Shown: positions 20,426 to 27,559 of the stretch, in pieces | Layout of the letters: every line of letters starts with the position of its first letter | How positions within the stretch are numbered: the first letter of the stretch is position 1 | From: Thalassomonas haliotis | Lineage (GTDB): Bacteria > Pseudomonadota > Gammaproteobacteria > Enterobacterales > Alteromonadaceae | Direction: 5' to 3' | Length of the DNA stretch: 64,000 nt | Assembly (NCBI RefSeq): GCF_028657945.1 | Contig: NZ_CP059693.1 | Location: 4,526,001 to 4,590,000, forward strand | Notes under the pieces: generated by a model | The model's input: the letters and a program-made list of their open reading frames with translations, nothing else | What the model was told of the DNA's origin: nothing | Database searches by the model: none | Program-made: the position numbers and the translations under genes

Positions 20426-20553
20426 TTACCGCCACTTAAAAAACGGACATCTCAGGTTAACTTTGGCCTGCAAGCCTACTGCGCCCTTAGCCATGCGATA
20501 ACACTATCAAATCCCACGAGTAAAATTTATAATACCGCTATTAAAAGCACATA

Positions 20554-20813
20554 ATACCAAAGGTAATAAAGAATTGATCTGAGTTCAATGAGGATAAATA
20601 TTCAAATTCACAGCTTTAAAGTTCCAGACTAAAGCTAAGCACCTGCATACTTGCAGGCGAGGCGCGTAATTGATCCCAACATAAATGTTGGCTATTAGAG
20701 CAACGCAGGAGCAGTTTGCCGAGCAATAGCAAGCGATTGGGATTGAACGCAACGAAGAAGTTGGCTATTTAGACCATTGAAGGTGGTTAATTCATTATTT
20801 TGTTTGGTATAAC
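20554..20813. mobile_element. MITE-like element with imperfect terminal inverted repeats
   Basis: The two ends read ATACCAAAGGTAATAAAG inward from the left and ATACCAAACAAAATAATG inward from the right, so about 25 bp form an imperfect inverted repeat. The roughly 260-bp interior has no coding frame but contains short internal repeats (CCAACATAAATGTTGG, and TTGGCTATT twice). This is the structure expected of a miniature non-autonomous element. It fills most of the 537-bp gap between the SDR and VF530 genes. No second copy is in the window. Confidence 0.6.
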
Positions 20814-20842
20814 CCCTGCCCCGCTGACATCCAGGTAAAAAC

Positions 20843-21256
20843 ATGAACACAGAAAATAAATACTTAAACAACCCGCTGCATGGCCTGAAACTGGAGACCC
20901 TGCTAACAGAAATAGTGGATCATTACGGCTGGGAAATATTACACGCCTATTTGAACCTGAAATGTTTTAAAACCAAACCCAGTATCGCCTCAAGCATCAA
21001 GTTCCTGAAGAAGACCGACTGGGCCAGGGAAAAGGTGGAAGCCTTCTATTTATACCAGTTTAAAAACCTGCCCAAGGCAGACAGCGAACAATTTGAATTG
21101 CCGCCGCGTGAACGCATTATTCCGGCCCATCAAAAACCGAAAGACCCTGCGGTATTAAGCTTTGAAGACGCCGAACGCCTGCGCCAGAAAAAAGCGAAAA
21201 AGTCTCGGGAAAGGGCCTCAAACGCCTCAAATCCCTGGGCCAATTGGGGTAAATAA
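20843..21256 (+). CDS. VF530 family DNA-binding protein (DUF2132)
   Basis: The N-terminal 70 residues match the VF530 fold ([48 protein letters not shown]), a small helical domain related to DNA-binding HMG-like folds. The 137-aa protein has an additional basic C-terminal tail ([15 protein letters not shown]) ending in NPWANWGK. The cellular role is unknown. Single gene. Confidence 0.85.
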   Translation: MNTENKYLNNPLHGLKLETLLTEIVDHYGWEILHAYLNLKCFKTKPSIASSIKFLKKTDWAREKVEAFYLYQFKNLPKADSEQFELPPRERIIPAHQKPKDPAVLSFEDAERLRQKKAKKSRERASNASNPWANWGK

Positions 21257-21299
21257 CAAAATGAGGGGGTGGAAGTTAAATATCCGCTCCCGCCATATA

Positions 21300-21677
21300 T
21301 TAAGGAAAGGTGATCCCTGATTTACGCAATTCGCCGTAGATATTTTCCAAAGCCACGCTATTCTCAAGCAATGAGTTTTCATCCTTGCTGCGCTTTTCGA
21401 AACCAAAACCGCTAATATCGAAATAATGCTCCGGGGTTAAATCACAGGCATTCAGGCAAGATTTAGTACAGCCCAGGCCGCAGCCGTCAATGGCAATAAT
21501 AGGACGGCCGGAATAAGCTAAGTCGGCGACCGGCTTTACCTTACCAATCACACCCGAAATACAGGACATTTCAGCAATACCGTCGCTGTCTAGCATTGAC
21601 GATATATCATGTGCTATTTGCGCCAGGTTGGAACAACCGGAGCAGGAATAGACAATAGGGGTTTGGCTGGCTGACAT
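21300..21677 (-). CDS. DGC-domain putative zinc-binding protein
   Basis: The DGC family is named for the motif in IAIDGCGLGCTKSCL, present here. Other conserved cysteines are in YSCSGCSNLAQIA and SCISG. I start at the ATG at 21677 (MSASQTPIVYSC) because a purine-rich ribosome site precedes it. The longer in-frame extension to 21737 covers the promoter. The family is small, Cys-rich and often found near respiratory or anaerobic genes, with no settled biochemical function. The FNR box at 21737-21750 suggests oxygen-responsive control. Confidence 0.8.
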   Translation of the reverse strand: MSASQTPIVYSCSGCSNLAQIAHDISSMLDSDGIAEMSCISGVIGKVKPVADLAYSGRPIIAIDGCGLGCTKSCLNACDLTPEHYFDISGFGFEKRSKDENSLLENSVALENIYGELRKSGITFP

Positions 21678-21709
21678 TTTATTACTCTCACAATTCTCGC
21701 ATGCTAGCC

Positions 21710-21750
21710 ATTTTAACGGCCCGGGCTGAATTGCCATTGATCAAGATCAA
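21710..21750 (-). promoter_or_regulatory. FNR-type box and promoter of the DGC-domain gene
   Basis: TTGATCAAGATCAA at 21737-21750 is a perfect match to the FNR/Anr consensus TTGATnnnnATCAA. A TAAAAT -10 element lies on the minus strand at 21710-21715, which places the centre of the box about 41 bp upstream of the predicted transcription start. That is the classical position for FNR-activated (class II) promoters. Confidence 0.75.
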
Positions 21751-21864
21751 GTTTGTTGCAGGGCAGTGCAAATCCGCGTGCTTTGGCTTGTTACGGCTTA
21801 TGTACCCAAATCCGGTATATATTGGTATAAGCACAGTGAAATATGGCCAAAAACACTAGCACTA

Positions 21865-21873
21865 CCCTTGGAC
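21865..21873. repeat. Target-site duplication, left copy
   Basis: CCCTTGGAC lies immediately outside the left IS end and is repeated immediately outside the right end at 23368-23376. Nine base pairs is the duplication length expected for IS50-type transposition. Confidence 0.95.
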
Positions 21874-23367
21874 CTGTCTCTTATACACAAATTTTGTTAG
21901 TAAAATTGAGGTAAGTGTGATCTAATCTCTCCTTTTGCGAGCACACTCAATGTTTACGGAAAATCATGAAGCTTGGGCAAAGTTGCTATTTGGAGATGCT
22001 GATTTAGGGGATCTTAGAAGAACAAAGAGACTTGTTAAAATCGCAGGCGATATGGCAGCTAATGTTGGAAGTTCTGTAGTTAAAGCAAGTGCTGATGTTG
22101 CCGCTATTGAAGGCGCATACCGGCTAATCCGTAATCCTTCCATCAAGGCTGAAGATATCGCTCATGCCGGCTTCCTAAAAACAGATGAAATAGTGGCACA
22201 ACGCCCATTAGTTCTCGCCATCCAAGATACCACCGGCTTAAGTTTCAGGCACTCTATTTGTGATGAATTAGGTGAAGTGACTTCTGCAGGTAAAGACTGC
22301 AAAAGCAGTAAAGGTCGTACTTTATTTGCTCATTCAACGTTAATGATAGATGCCCAGTCAGAGAGAATATTAGGACTGGCCAACCAAGATTATGCTTACC
22401 GGGAAAAAAAGATGACCGGTAAAGCACACGACCTTCAATGCAGGCCACCTCAAGAAAAGAAAAGCTTCAAATGGCAGAAGAACATTGAAGTATTAGCTAA
22501 CAGAATGGATTCAAAAGATAATGTCATCGATGTCTGTGACAGGGAAGCGGATATTTATGAGTACCTTGATTTCCAGTTATCAAAGGGTCATCGGTTTCTG
22601 GTTAGGGCAACCGAAAATCGCACCTTAAATAATCCTGCCGGCAAACTAAAAGATGCCTTATCTGAAATGGTGCCTGAGGATTATTTTACGATTGAAATCA
22701 AACAAAAAGGGGCACGTAAAGCACGTACTGCTAATATAGGGCTTAGTTATAGAAACATCACACTTAAAAGACCGCAGAAAGCAAGAGGCTCTAAAGAAAT
22801 ATCACTAAATATGGTTGTCTGTCGGGAAGACTGCACGGACGAAGCAACAGAAAATCTCCACTGGATATTATATACATCAGAGCCTGTTAACAGTGCAGAG
22901 CAAGCAAGGAAAATAGTCAGGTACTATGAACTTCGCTGGCGCATAGAAGAATTCCATAAAACATGGAAATCAGATGGTGCACAAGTAGGCAAGTTACGAA
23001 TGCAAAGCCGCGAAAACTTCAAAAGAATAGCCGTTATATTAGCCTTTGTTGCTGTCAGGTTTTTACAATTCCAAGAATTAATAAAAGATAAAGAGGAAGC
23101 TCAAAAGGTTCCCTGTACAAGCTGTATGAGCCAGCTAACATGGAAACTCTTATGGAAGAAGACGGAGAAAAATAAGAAGCTACCCGTTCAGCCACCATCG
23201 TTATATTGGATGTATTATGCCATTGCAAGGCTTGGGGGTTGGTATGACAGTAAGCGGACCGGTCGTGTTGGGGTTAAAGCACTATGGTCAGGGTGGATTA
23301 ATCTGATGGAGCTAGTTGAGTCTTTAGAATTACTGAAAGAGTTAAATGATTTGTGATCAAGAGACAG
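21874..23367 (+). mobile_element. IS4-family insertion sequence of the IS50/Tn5 group, complete
   Basis: The element is 1494 bp. Its left end reads CTGTCTCTTATACACAAA and its right end, read inward, CTGTCTCTTGATCACAAA. These closely resemble the outside and inside ends of Tn5/IS50. A 9-bp target duplication flanks it and the single transposase gene is intact, so the copy looks recent. It sits in the 5' untranslated region of the peptide gene at 23411, separating that gene from its original upstream sequence. Confidence 0.95.
21950..23356 (+). CDS. IS50/Tn5-like DDE transposase
   Basis: The 468-aa protein aligns along its length with Tn5 transposase. The N-terminal DNA-binding segment has WAKLLFGDADLGDLRRTKRLVKIA and EGAYRLIRNP. 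The three acidic catalytic residues are found in AIQDTTGLS, VCDREADIYEYL and the WRIEEFHKTWKSDGA motif (YREK-like signature region). IARLGG...DSKRTG near the C-terminus is also typical. I choose the ATG at 21950. An in-frame TTG at 21935 would add five residues. No frameshift is visible, so the enzyme may be active. Confidence 0.96.
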   Translation: MFTENHEAWAKLLFGDADLGDLRRTKRLVKIAGDMAANVGSSVVKASADVAAIEGAYRLIRNPSIKAEDIAHAGFLKTDEIVAQRPLVLAIQDTTGLSFRHSICDELGEVTSAGKDCKSSKGRTLFAHSTLMIDAQSERILGLANQDYAYREKKMTGKAHDLQCRPPQEKKSFKWQKNIEVLANRMDSKDNVIDVCDREADIYEYLDFQLSKGHRFLVRATENRTLNNPAGKLKDALSEMVPEDYFTIEIKQKGARKARTANIGLSYRNITLKRPQKARGSKEISLNMVVCREDCTDEATENLHWILYTSEPVNSAEQARKIVRYYELRWRIEEFHKTWKSDGAQVGKLRMQSRENFKRIAVILAFVAVRFLQFQELIKDKEEAQKVPCTSCMSQLTWKLLWKKTEKNKKLPVQPPSLYWMYYAIARLGGWYDSKRTGRVGVKALWSGWINLMELVESLELLKELNDL

Positions 23368-23376
23368 CCCTTGGAC
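23368..23376. repeat. Target-site duplication, right copy
   Basis: CCCTTGGAC directly follows the right IS end and is identical to 21865-21873. Confidence 0.95.
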
Positions 23377-23410
23377 AGCTAACCACAACAGATAAACAGA
23401 GGTATCCATC

Positions 23411-23560
23411 ATGGCTAAACCTAATGATATGCCAGAGTTTCACTCGGTTAAAGTTTCTTTAACAGAAAATATACCTGCCCCCATCACAAAGCTTTCACCG
23501 GCAACTTATGCCGGCAGCTGTACGCCGTTAAGCTGCAAAGGAGGACGTTGCCATGTCTGA
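23411..23560 (+). CDS. Small peptide A (49 aa), conserved leader and Cys-rich tail
   Basis: The frame begins at the ATG at 23411 and ends at the TGA at 23558-23560. The first 18 residues (MAKPNDMPEFHSVKVSLT) are nearly the same as those of the gene at 29227. The remainder is different and ends with three closely spaced cysteines (SCTPLSCKGGRCHV). A conserved N-terminus with a variable, Cys-bearing C-terminus is the pattern of ribosomally made, modified or secreted peptide precursors, but I recognise no family and no modifying enzyme lies nearby. Its GGAGGA near the 3' end is the ribosome site of the next gene, which starts 8 bp before this one stops. The nucleotide leader just upstream (CAGCTAACCACAACAGATA) is also shared with 29199-29217. 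Confidence 0.7.
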   Translation: MAKPNDMPEFHSVKVSLTENIPAPITKLSPATYAGSCTPLSCKGGRCHV

Positions 23561-23834
23561 GTCCAAACTTCCGCTTACGGAAGAGGCAATCCAAAGGGAA
23601 AAACTGTCGAGCGATTTCGTCAACCTGCGTGACGACTTTAGCAAATTCAGTGAAGAATGCGCCTTTTTGTTCGATGCCTTTTCCGCGGTTGGCCGCGAAC
23701 CCGAGTGTATCACAGAGCACACCAGTGAAGGGACCCGGCATCTGTGCTATTGGCTCAAGTATCAGGTTATCGGCTACCGGGAAAAAATAGAAGAGATGCA
23801 AGAGAGCTGGAGAGCACTTAGCCGCAAACAGTAA
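23553..23834 (+). CDS. Small helical protein coupled to peptide A, family unknown
   Basis: The 93-aa protein starts at the ATG at 23553, overlapping the end of peptide A by 8 bp, with GGAGGA 7-8 nt upstream. It has no signal peptide and is predicted helical. It is clearly related to the protein at 29376: both share the pattern DF..FS..CAFL..AF.A followed by W.K.QV and a C-terminal E.IE..QE helix. I do not recognise the family. The tight coupling suggests a partner of the peptide, such as chaperone, immunity or antitoxin. That role is inference only. Confidence 0.75.
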   Translation: MSESKLPLTEEAIQREKLSSDFVNLRDDFSKFSEECAFLFDAFSAVGREPECITEHTSEGTRHLCYWLKYQVIGYREKIEEMQESWRALSRKQ

Positions 23835-23950
23835 CCTTGAGTAAGGCTTAAAAAAGTAGAAGGCGGGCAGGTTAACAGTAGCTATATTTTAAGCCGCTCG
23901 TCTTATCTGAACTAATCCAACTGAAAATCAGGAATTAGCACCAAGTCACT

Positions 23951-23957
23951 TGTTAGC
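23951..23957 (-). repeat. Half attC (R'' core only), left limit of the array
   Basis: GTTAGCA on the plus strand follows CTT, as in complete attC sites. No matching L'/R' half can be found further left, so the site is truncated. Confidence 0.55.
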
Positions 23958-23974
23958 ATGCTATCTGCACATAT

Positions 23975-24091
23975 TTATATTAAACCAGAAAGCCAGTGCA
24001 TAACATTCAGTAAAAACGGTTCATTTTGTTCAGCACCACCGGATAGCAAACCCATTTTTTTACCCGTTGGAATATAAACTTGTGACGTAAA
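23975..24091 (-). pseudogene. 3' remnant of a paralogue of the 34768-35727 lipoprotein gene
   Basis: The minus-strand frame ending at the TAA at 23975-23977 translates to a C-terminal tail with GGAEQNEPFLLNVMHWLSGLI. It aligns with the last 40 residues of the cassette protein encoded at 34768 (KGAEQNEIFLLNVMGWLAGAI). The 5' part is missing, and the remnant begins directly at the attC core of the neighbouring cassette. The array therefore once held two members of this family. Confidence 0.85.
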
Positions 24092-24163
24092 CACCAACGC
24101 CCGCAACACCAGGAAAATTGGAGCGCAGCAAAAATATGCTGCGCGTGGTTGCACTTGTGATGC
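24092..24163 (-). repeat. attC site (degenerate R'')
   Basis: R' is CACCAAC at 24092-24098. The other end reads GTGATGC where GTTATGC is expected. The arms (GCCCGCAAC / GTTGCACTT) and an inner imperfect palindrome around GCGCAGC are conserved. Confidence 0.7.
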
Positions 24164-24184
24164 AGCCCGAACTCATAAGTTAAC

Positions 24185-24676
24185 TTAAAACATAGTGTTT
24201 TTATTTTTAGGCTCTTCTGGAACAGGCTGCCCTACCCCCCAATGCTCCACAACCATTCCATCTTTCATTCGAAAAACATGTATGAGAGCAGCTCCGAGAG
24301 AGTCCGGTGTGCGTTTTACATGAAGATGCAACCAAACTAGATCACCTTCAGAAGCGCTTCGCTTAATAGACATCGAAAGCTTTGGATATTCTTTATATCG
24401 ATTTTGAAATAATCTGAATAGTCCTTCTCGACCACCGCTTATATGGGGTGAATGTTCAACAAAGTTATCGGAATAACACTCGTTGCGTAAAATATCAATC
24501 CTTTGTGACGGTTTAAGGTCATTTCTATTTTCTAATATTTCCATGCAATATATGGCTTTATTTAGGTTTGACCGCTCTAAAGAACTGTATGATTTTTCAT
24601 TCGCCTGACAAGCCAAAGTAAAAAATGCAGCTATAAATCCCGAAAAAATTGAATTAAGGCTTTTTTGAGCATTCAT
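24185..24676 (-). CDS. Exported SnoaL-like (NTF2-fold) protein, cassette gene
   Basis: The 163-aa protein has an N-terminal hydrophobic export signal ending near Cys23 (FTLACQA), which could also be a lipobox. The SnoaL/NTF2-like pattern follows: NECYSDNFVEHSP, GREGLFRLF, and DGMVVEHWGVGQPVPE near the C-terminus. Related stand-alone proteins are polyketide cyclase or ester-cyclase homologues, usually of unknown substrate. It is the last intact gene of the left cassette block, followed by the attC at 24092. Confidence 0.78.
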   Translation of the reverse strand: MNAQKSLNSIFSGFIAAFFTLACQANEKSYSSLERSNLNKAIYCMEILENRNDLKPSQRIDILRNECYSDNFVEHSPHISGGREGLFRLFQNRYKEYPKLSMSIKRSASEGDLVWLHLHVKRTPDSLGAALIHVFRMKDGMVVEHWGVGQPVPEEPKNKNTMF

Positions 24677-24724
24677 TTATCATTCCTTTATAAATAGATT
24701 TTCAATATCAATAAATAACTTCAA

Positions 24725-24801
24725 GCATAACGCCGCCAGCAGGGGCCGAAAAACCAGAGCGAAGCGGCGGCTTTGTTGGCCCCTCTGGCTGGCCTTATGT
24801 G
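24725..24801 (-). repeat. attC site (degenerate R'')
   Basis: R' is GCATAAC (24725-24731). R'' reads CTTATGT with the crossover G changed to C. The arms AGGGGCC/GGCCCCT and a GAGCGAAGCGGCGG core form the stem. It follows the damaged VOC gene. Confidence 0.75.
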
Positions 24802-24825
24802 TAACCCCCACCAAACTGCCTGCCT

Positions 24826-25170
24826 CTATAACTCTTGCATCAGTTGGATATAGTTTCACCATGTAGCATCAAACACTGCAATCTTGGCGGTTCCTGCCTC
24901 CCTGGGGGCTATTGAAAATTTCACCCCTTGCTCGCAGAGCCGCTCATACTCTTTGTCTATGTCATCAACAACGAAGGATGTCCACGAAATACCGGCCTCT
25001 TTCAACGACTGCTGGTATAATTTTGCTGGCTCAAACCCCATAGGTTCTAGCAAAAGCTCAACTCCAGACTGCTCTTCTGGGGATACAACGGTTAGCCACT
25101 TGTGTTCCCCTAAGGGAATATCTTTTTTCTTTATAAAACCTAAAACACTTGTGTAAAAATCCAATGCCTT
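24826..25170 (-). pseudogene. Truncated VOC/glyoxalase-like gene with in-frame stop
   Basis: The frame reads TKALDFYTSVLGF, a typical VOC opening that lacks its first 12 or so residues. It continues to FDATW followed by TGA at 24856, where the family normally continues CGNYIQL. Immediately after the stop the same frame gives NYIQLMQEL and a TAG at 24826, so a point change created the stop. The 5' end is fused directly to the end of the thioesterase gene with no complete attC between. A TTG at 25164 could still initiate a 102-residue product. It is most likely a decaying cassette. Confidence 0.8.
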
Positions 25171-25172
25171 TG

Positions 25173-25586
25173 TTAAATAGCATTATTCAATGCTGCCACT
25201 AACTTTTCTGGTACTTGGATTTTCTCTTTTTTATCACTAGATACTGTGACATAAGTGATAGATGCACTAAAAGCTAGGGTGTCAGCCTTTAAATAGCCAC
25301 AAACAATAAAAGAAAATGAATGCTGTCGAATCTCAGACACCCGCACCTCCAATTTAAGTTCATCATCCCACGTAACTGGAGCGAGAAACTCTAGATCGAA
25401 AGCTCGTACAGGAGTAAGTACACCCATAAATTTAAGAGCAGTTATTGAGGGAGCACCAAGCAATATATGCATCGCCTCATGCGTTGCTTCAAGCGCAAAA
25501 TATGAAAACCTCGGTGTATAGACAATACCTTCGGGGTCACAATCACCAAATAGAACTCTACGATTGATAGTTATAGAACTAGAAAT
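25173..25586 (-). CDS. Hotdog-fold thioesterase with apparent ATT start, cassette gene
   Basis: The C-terminal 99 residues follow the ATG at 25472, but the family N-terminus is encoded upstream in the same frame: VLFGDCDPEGIVYTPRF with the catalytic Asp, then FSYFALEATHEAMHILLG. Between the preceding in-frame TAA (25602-25604) and that segment there is no ATG, GTG or TTG. An ATT at 25584-25586 lies 8 nt after GGAG (25595-25598) and gives a 137-aa protein of normal 4-hydroxybenzoyl-CoA-thioesterase-like length. An ATT start, as in infC, is therefore proposed. The alternative is that the start codon was lost. Its own attC is missing at the 3' side. Confidence 0.7.
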   Translation of the reverse strand: MSSSITINRRVLFGDCDPEGIVYTPRFSYFALEATHEAMHILLGAPSITALKFMGVLTPVRAFDLEFLAPVTWDDELKLEVRVSEIRQHSFSFIVCGYLKADTLAFSASITYVTVSSDKKEKIQVPEKLVAALNNAI

Positions 25587-25614
25587 AACAATAACTCCAT
25601 GTTAGGTATTGGCC

Positions 25615-25686
25615 ATTTTACGCCACGCTCACCGGAATTTTGGGAGCGCAGCGAATAAAATTTCTGTGTATAGCGTGTTGTTAGGT
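25615..25686 (-). repeat. attC site
   Basis: R'' GTTAGGT (25680-25686) and a weaker R' (ATTTTAC, 25615-25621) flank arms ACGCCACGCTC/TAGCGTG. The interior AATTTTGGGAGCGCAGCG is nearly the same as in the attC at 36152. Confidence 0.8.
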
Positions 25687-25688
25687 GT

Positions 25689-26111
25689 TTAGTCGCTAAA
25701 ACTAAACAAATTACTCTTTTTTATTAAAGGGTTAAGCGTTTCAACTGTACCATTATTTTTATGGTAAAGGATATATGTGTAATCCCATGTTTCAGCTAAC
25801 ACTGCATTTAGCGAAGGAATAATAATAGTTGTGAAATTCATTTGCCCTCTGTCCATATCTTCTTCATAAGTGGGTAAATATTTATCTAGGTTTTCAAGTT
25901 TATTAATGGTCTCATTTTCTAAATTAACAGCGTACATTTCGTATTTCGAGTGTAACAACCTTATTAATTGATTAAACCTTTCCCATTCAGATTCCGTTAC
26001 TGCATCTAGTTTGTGACACTCATCTCGACCGAGCCAGCCATCCCATAAGGAAATGAACTCCCGAGCAAACTCTTCCTTTACTTCCCAATCATCAAAATAC
26101 TCAGATATCAC
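25689..26111 (-). CDS. Hypothetical cassette protein (140 aa)
   Basis: I do not recognise this protein. It starts at a GTG, has no signal peptide, is acidic in the first half with many aromatic residues (MISEYFDDWEVKEEF, FISLWDGWLG), and ends with a hydrophobic segment (TTIIIPSLNAVLAETWDYTYILY) that resembles a buried beta-alpha unit rather than a membrane span. It is a complete cassette between the attC sites at 26129 and 25615. Many integron cassettes encode such orphan soluble proteins. Confidence 0.75.
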   Translation of the reverse strand: MISEYFDDWEVKEEFAREFISLWDGWLGRDECHKLDAVTESEWERFNQLIRLLHSKYEMYAVNLENETINKLENLDKYLPTYEEDMDRGQMNFTTIIIPSLNAVLAETWDYTYILYHKNNGTVETLNPLIKKSNLFSFSD

Positions 26112-26128
26112 AGAAACACCAGACGCCG

Positions 26129-26213
26129 TCTTAAGCGGTGAGTAATAGTTGGCTAAAATGTGGAGCGAAGCGGAGCCAACGGTGACGAATCCGGCTTTAA
26201 AGCCCTGTTAGCA
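26129..26213 (-). repeat. attC site (degenerate R')
   Basis: R'' GTTAGCA is at 26207-26213. R' reads as CTTAAGA on the minus strand where GTTRRRY is expected. The interior has TGGCTAAAATGTGGAGCGAAGCGGAGCCA, similar to the attC at 31971. Confidence 0.7.
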
Positions 26214-26216
26214 GTT

Positions 26217-26621
26217 TTATATTGCGTACTGTTGCATGTGTTTAATTATATTTTTCGGTATTTTAGGCCAACTATAACTACCGTTAATGTCCCATGATTT
26301 TGAACCAGACATTAAGCCTAAATTCAAAAGCTCATCTCTTAATCGGTCGTGAGGATAAATATACCAAACGTCATCTTGATTGAATGTAACGTAAATACCT
26401 TTACCACTATACTTTTGTTCAATAGTTAAGCGACCTTTAAGTTGGATTTTTAAAAATGTGTCGCCATTAATGTGACAAGCAATGAAGTCGGCACCTTGCC
26501 AATCATCATTAAGCCACATGCAATTAAACCCATAATCAGCTAACTCAGATGCCACTTTTTGGAAATTAAAATTTTCCTTTTGCCGAGAGTTTAATTCTTT
26601 ATATTTGATTCGCTGAAACAT
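26217..26621 (-). CDS. Hypothetical cassette protein, possible PD-(D/E)XK fold (134 aa)
   Basis: The protein starts at the ATG at 26621 and has no signal peptide. The segment WQGADFIACHINGDTFLKIQLKGR has the spacing of a nuclease-like core (Asp, then a beta strand with Q-x-K). The flanking KVASELADYGFNCMWLNDDW also fits the helix-strand order of that superfamily. A single motif is weak evidence, so the nuclease fold is only a suggestion. Complete cassette between attC sites 26636 and 26129. Confidence 0.7.
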   Translation of the reverse strand: MFQRIKYKELNSRQKENFNFQKVASELADYGFNCMWLNDDWQGADFIACHINGDTFLKIQLKGRLTIEQKYSGKGIYVTFNQDDVWYIYPHDRLRDELLNLGLMSGSKSWDINGSYSWPKIPKNIIKHMQQYAI

Positions 26622-26635
26622 GAGCCTCCAGAAAC

Positions 26636-26724
26636 TGCTAACGCCTTACATAATAGAAAAATAATAACTGTTTAGGAGCCAAGCGACTAGTTATTATTTT
26701 TCTTTATTTATGAACTTGTTAAGT
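26636..26724 (-). repeat. attC site
   Basis: R' TGCTAAC (26636-26642) and R'' GTTAAGT (26718-26724). The interior (ACATAATAGAAAAATAATAACTG...) is nearly identical to the attC at 35772. Confidence 0.88.
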
Positions 26725-27015
26725 TGACATACTCGAAGTAACCGCAAAAAGAAAAATATATGAAGGTACTATTGCTGTAGATAGAACAAGTATATTTTTT
26801 GATAAGTTCCTTCTTTTCCAGATCGCTAACAGTAAGCTAAAAGTTCCGGGAAATAGGCCATACAAAATAGATAGACCTACCCCTATACCAAGCTCATGAT
26901 TACTTGGGCTTGGTTCAGCGATAAAGAGCTGCCAAACAAAATATGAACCGATACAAAAAGCTAAATAACCAAGCATATTGCTTAATATAAGAAGAAAACT
27001 ATAAACTCGATTCAT
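26719..27015 (-). CDS. Small membrane protein, cassette gene (98 aa)
   Basis: I start it at the ATG at 27015 (MNRVYSFLLILSNM), because the longer frame to 27033 begins inside the attC. There are three predicted membrane spans: about 4-28, 47-65 and 75-95, with basic residues KRRNLSK between the second and third. No family is recognised. The stop codon overlaps the R'' core of its attC, as in several other cassettes here. Confidence 0.72.
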   Translation of the reverse strand: MNRVYSFLLILSNMLGYLAFCIGSYFVWQLFIAEPSPSNHELGIGVGLSILYGLFPGTFSLLLAIWKRRNLSKNILVLSTAIVPSYIFLFAVTSSMST

Positions 27016-27017
27016 GC

Positions 27018-27092
27018 TTGCAACGCTTTGCACAGCGGCGCGAGGTACAAGCGTCCGGCACTGGAGGTCCGAATTGGTGCAACTTGTTATAT
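27018..27092 (-). repeat. attC site
   Basis: R' TTGCAAC (27018-27024) and R'' GTTATAT (27086-27092) enclose arms GCTTTGCAC/GGTGCAAC and an inner GTCCGGCACTGGAGGTCCG palindrome. Confidence 0.75.
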
Positions 27093-27458
27093 TTCATATG
27101 TTAGCGCGGCACTTATTGCAATAGTAAATAACAATATTAAAGTAGCAACCCCTTTAATAACAGCCCTTATACGTTTGTACGTGAATTCATTATTTCTTTT
27201 ATCGTAATGATCGATAATTTCAATTAAAAAATACAAAGCACCAAGTAAAAGAGAAGCAAAACCAAAATATACGGCATTACCTTGTAAAGTAACTTCGCCT
27301 CTTCCTAGAGGAAGGTACAGACTACCGTTATAGACACCATAACTACCATAGAAAATTAGGAAAATAATAACTAACTTATTGGCTATTCTCTGTGGGCGGG
27401 GAATCTCATTGGGGACATACTTTTCAATATTGTCTGATTTTCCTGTTCTATGACGCAT
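27087..27458 (-). CDS. Membrane protein, cassette gene (123 aa)
   Basis: The N-terminus is charged and cytoplasmic-looking (MRHRTGKSDNIEKYVPNEIPRPQRI), followed by three hydrophobic segments (about 28-46, 63-82 and 101-121). Between the second and third lies a basic loop (DHYDKRNNEFTYKRIR). No family is recognised. It overlaps the R'' core of the attC at 27018. Confidence 0.72.
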   Translation of the reverse strand: MRHRTGKSDNIEKYVPNEIPRPQRIANKLVIIFLIFYGSYGVYNGSLYLPLGRGEVTLQGNAVYFGFASLLLGALYFLIEIIDHYDKRNNEFTYKRIRAVIKGVATLILLFTIAISAALTYEI

Positions 27459-27462
27459 ACGC

Positions 27463-27555
27463 TAGCCTTGAAATGGACGCTTTGCTAAGGGGCGGCTGCG
27501 CAGCAGGCGTCCCGGAGGGCCGAAGGCCCGTAGTGAACTTGAGCAACTTATAAGC
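27463..27555 (-). repeat. Degenerate attC site
   Basis: The spacer between two cassette genes contains a strong imperfect palindrome (CCGGAGGGCCGAAGGCCCG) and ends resembling attC arms, but neither core site matches GTTRRRY (CTTATAA and CTAGCGT are seen). Probably a decayed attC. Confidence 0.5.
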
Positions 27556-27559
27556 TTTA

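Noticed and set aside
23871..23950. Possible third copy of the attI-like leader (AACAGTAGCTATATTTTAAGCCG)
   Set aside because: Only about 20 bp resemble the leader start, with insertions, and no promoter follows. Too weak to call.
24680..24862. 60-aa minus-strand frame
   Set aside because: It lies across the attC at 24725 and the decayed VOC end, with no protein resemblance.
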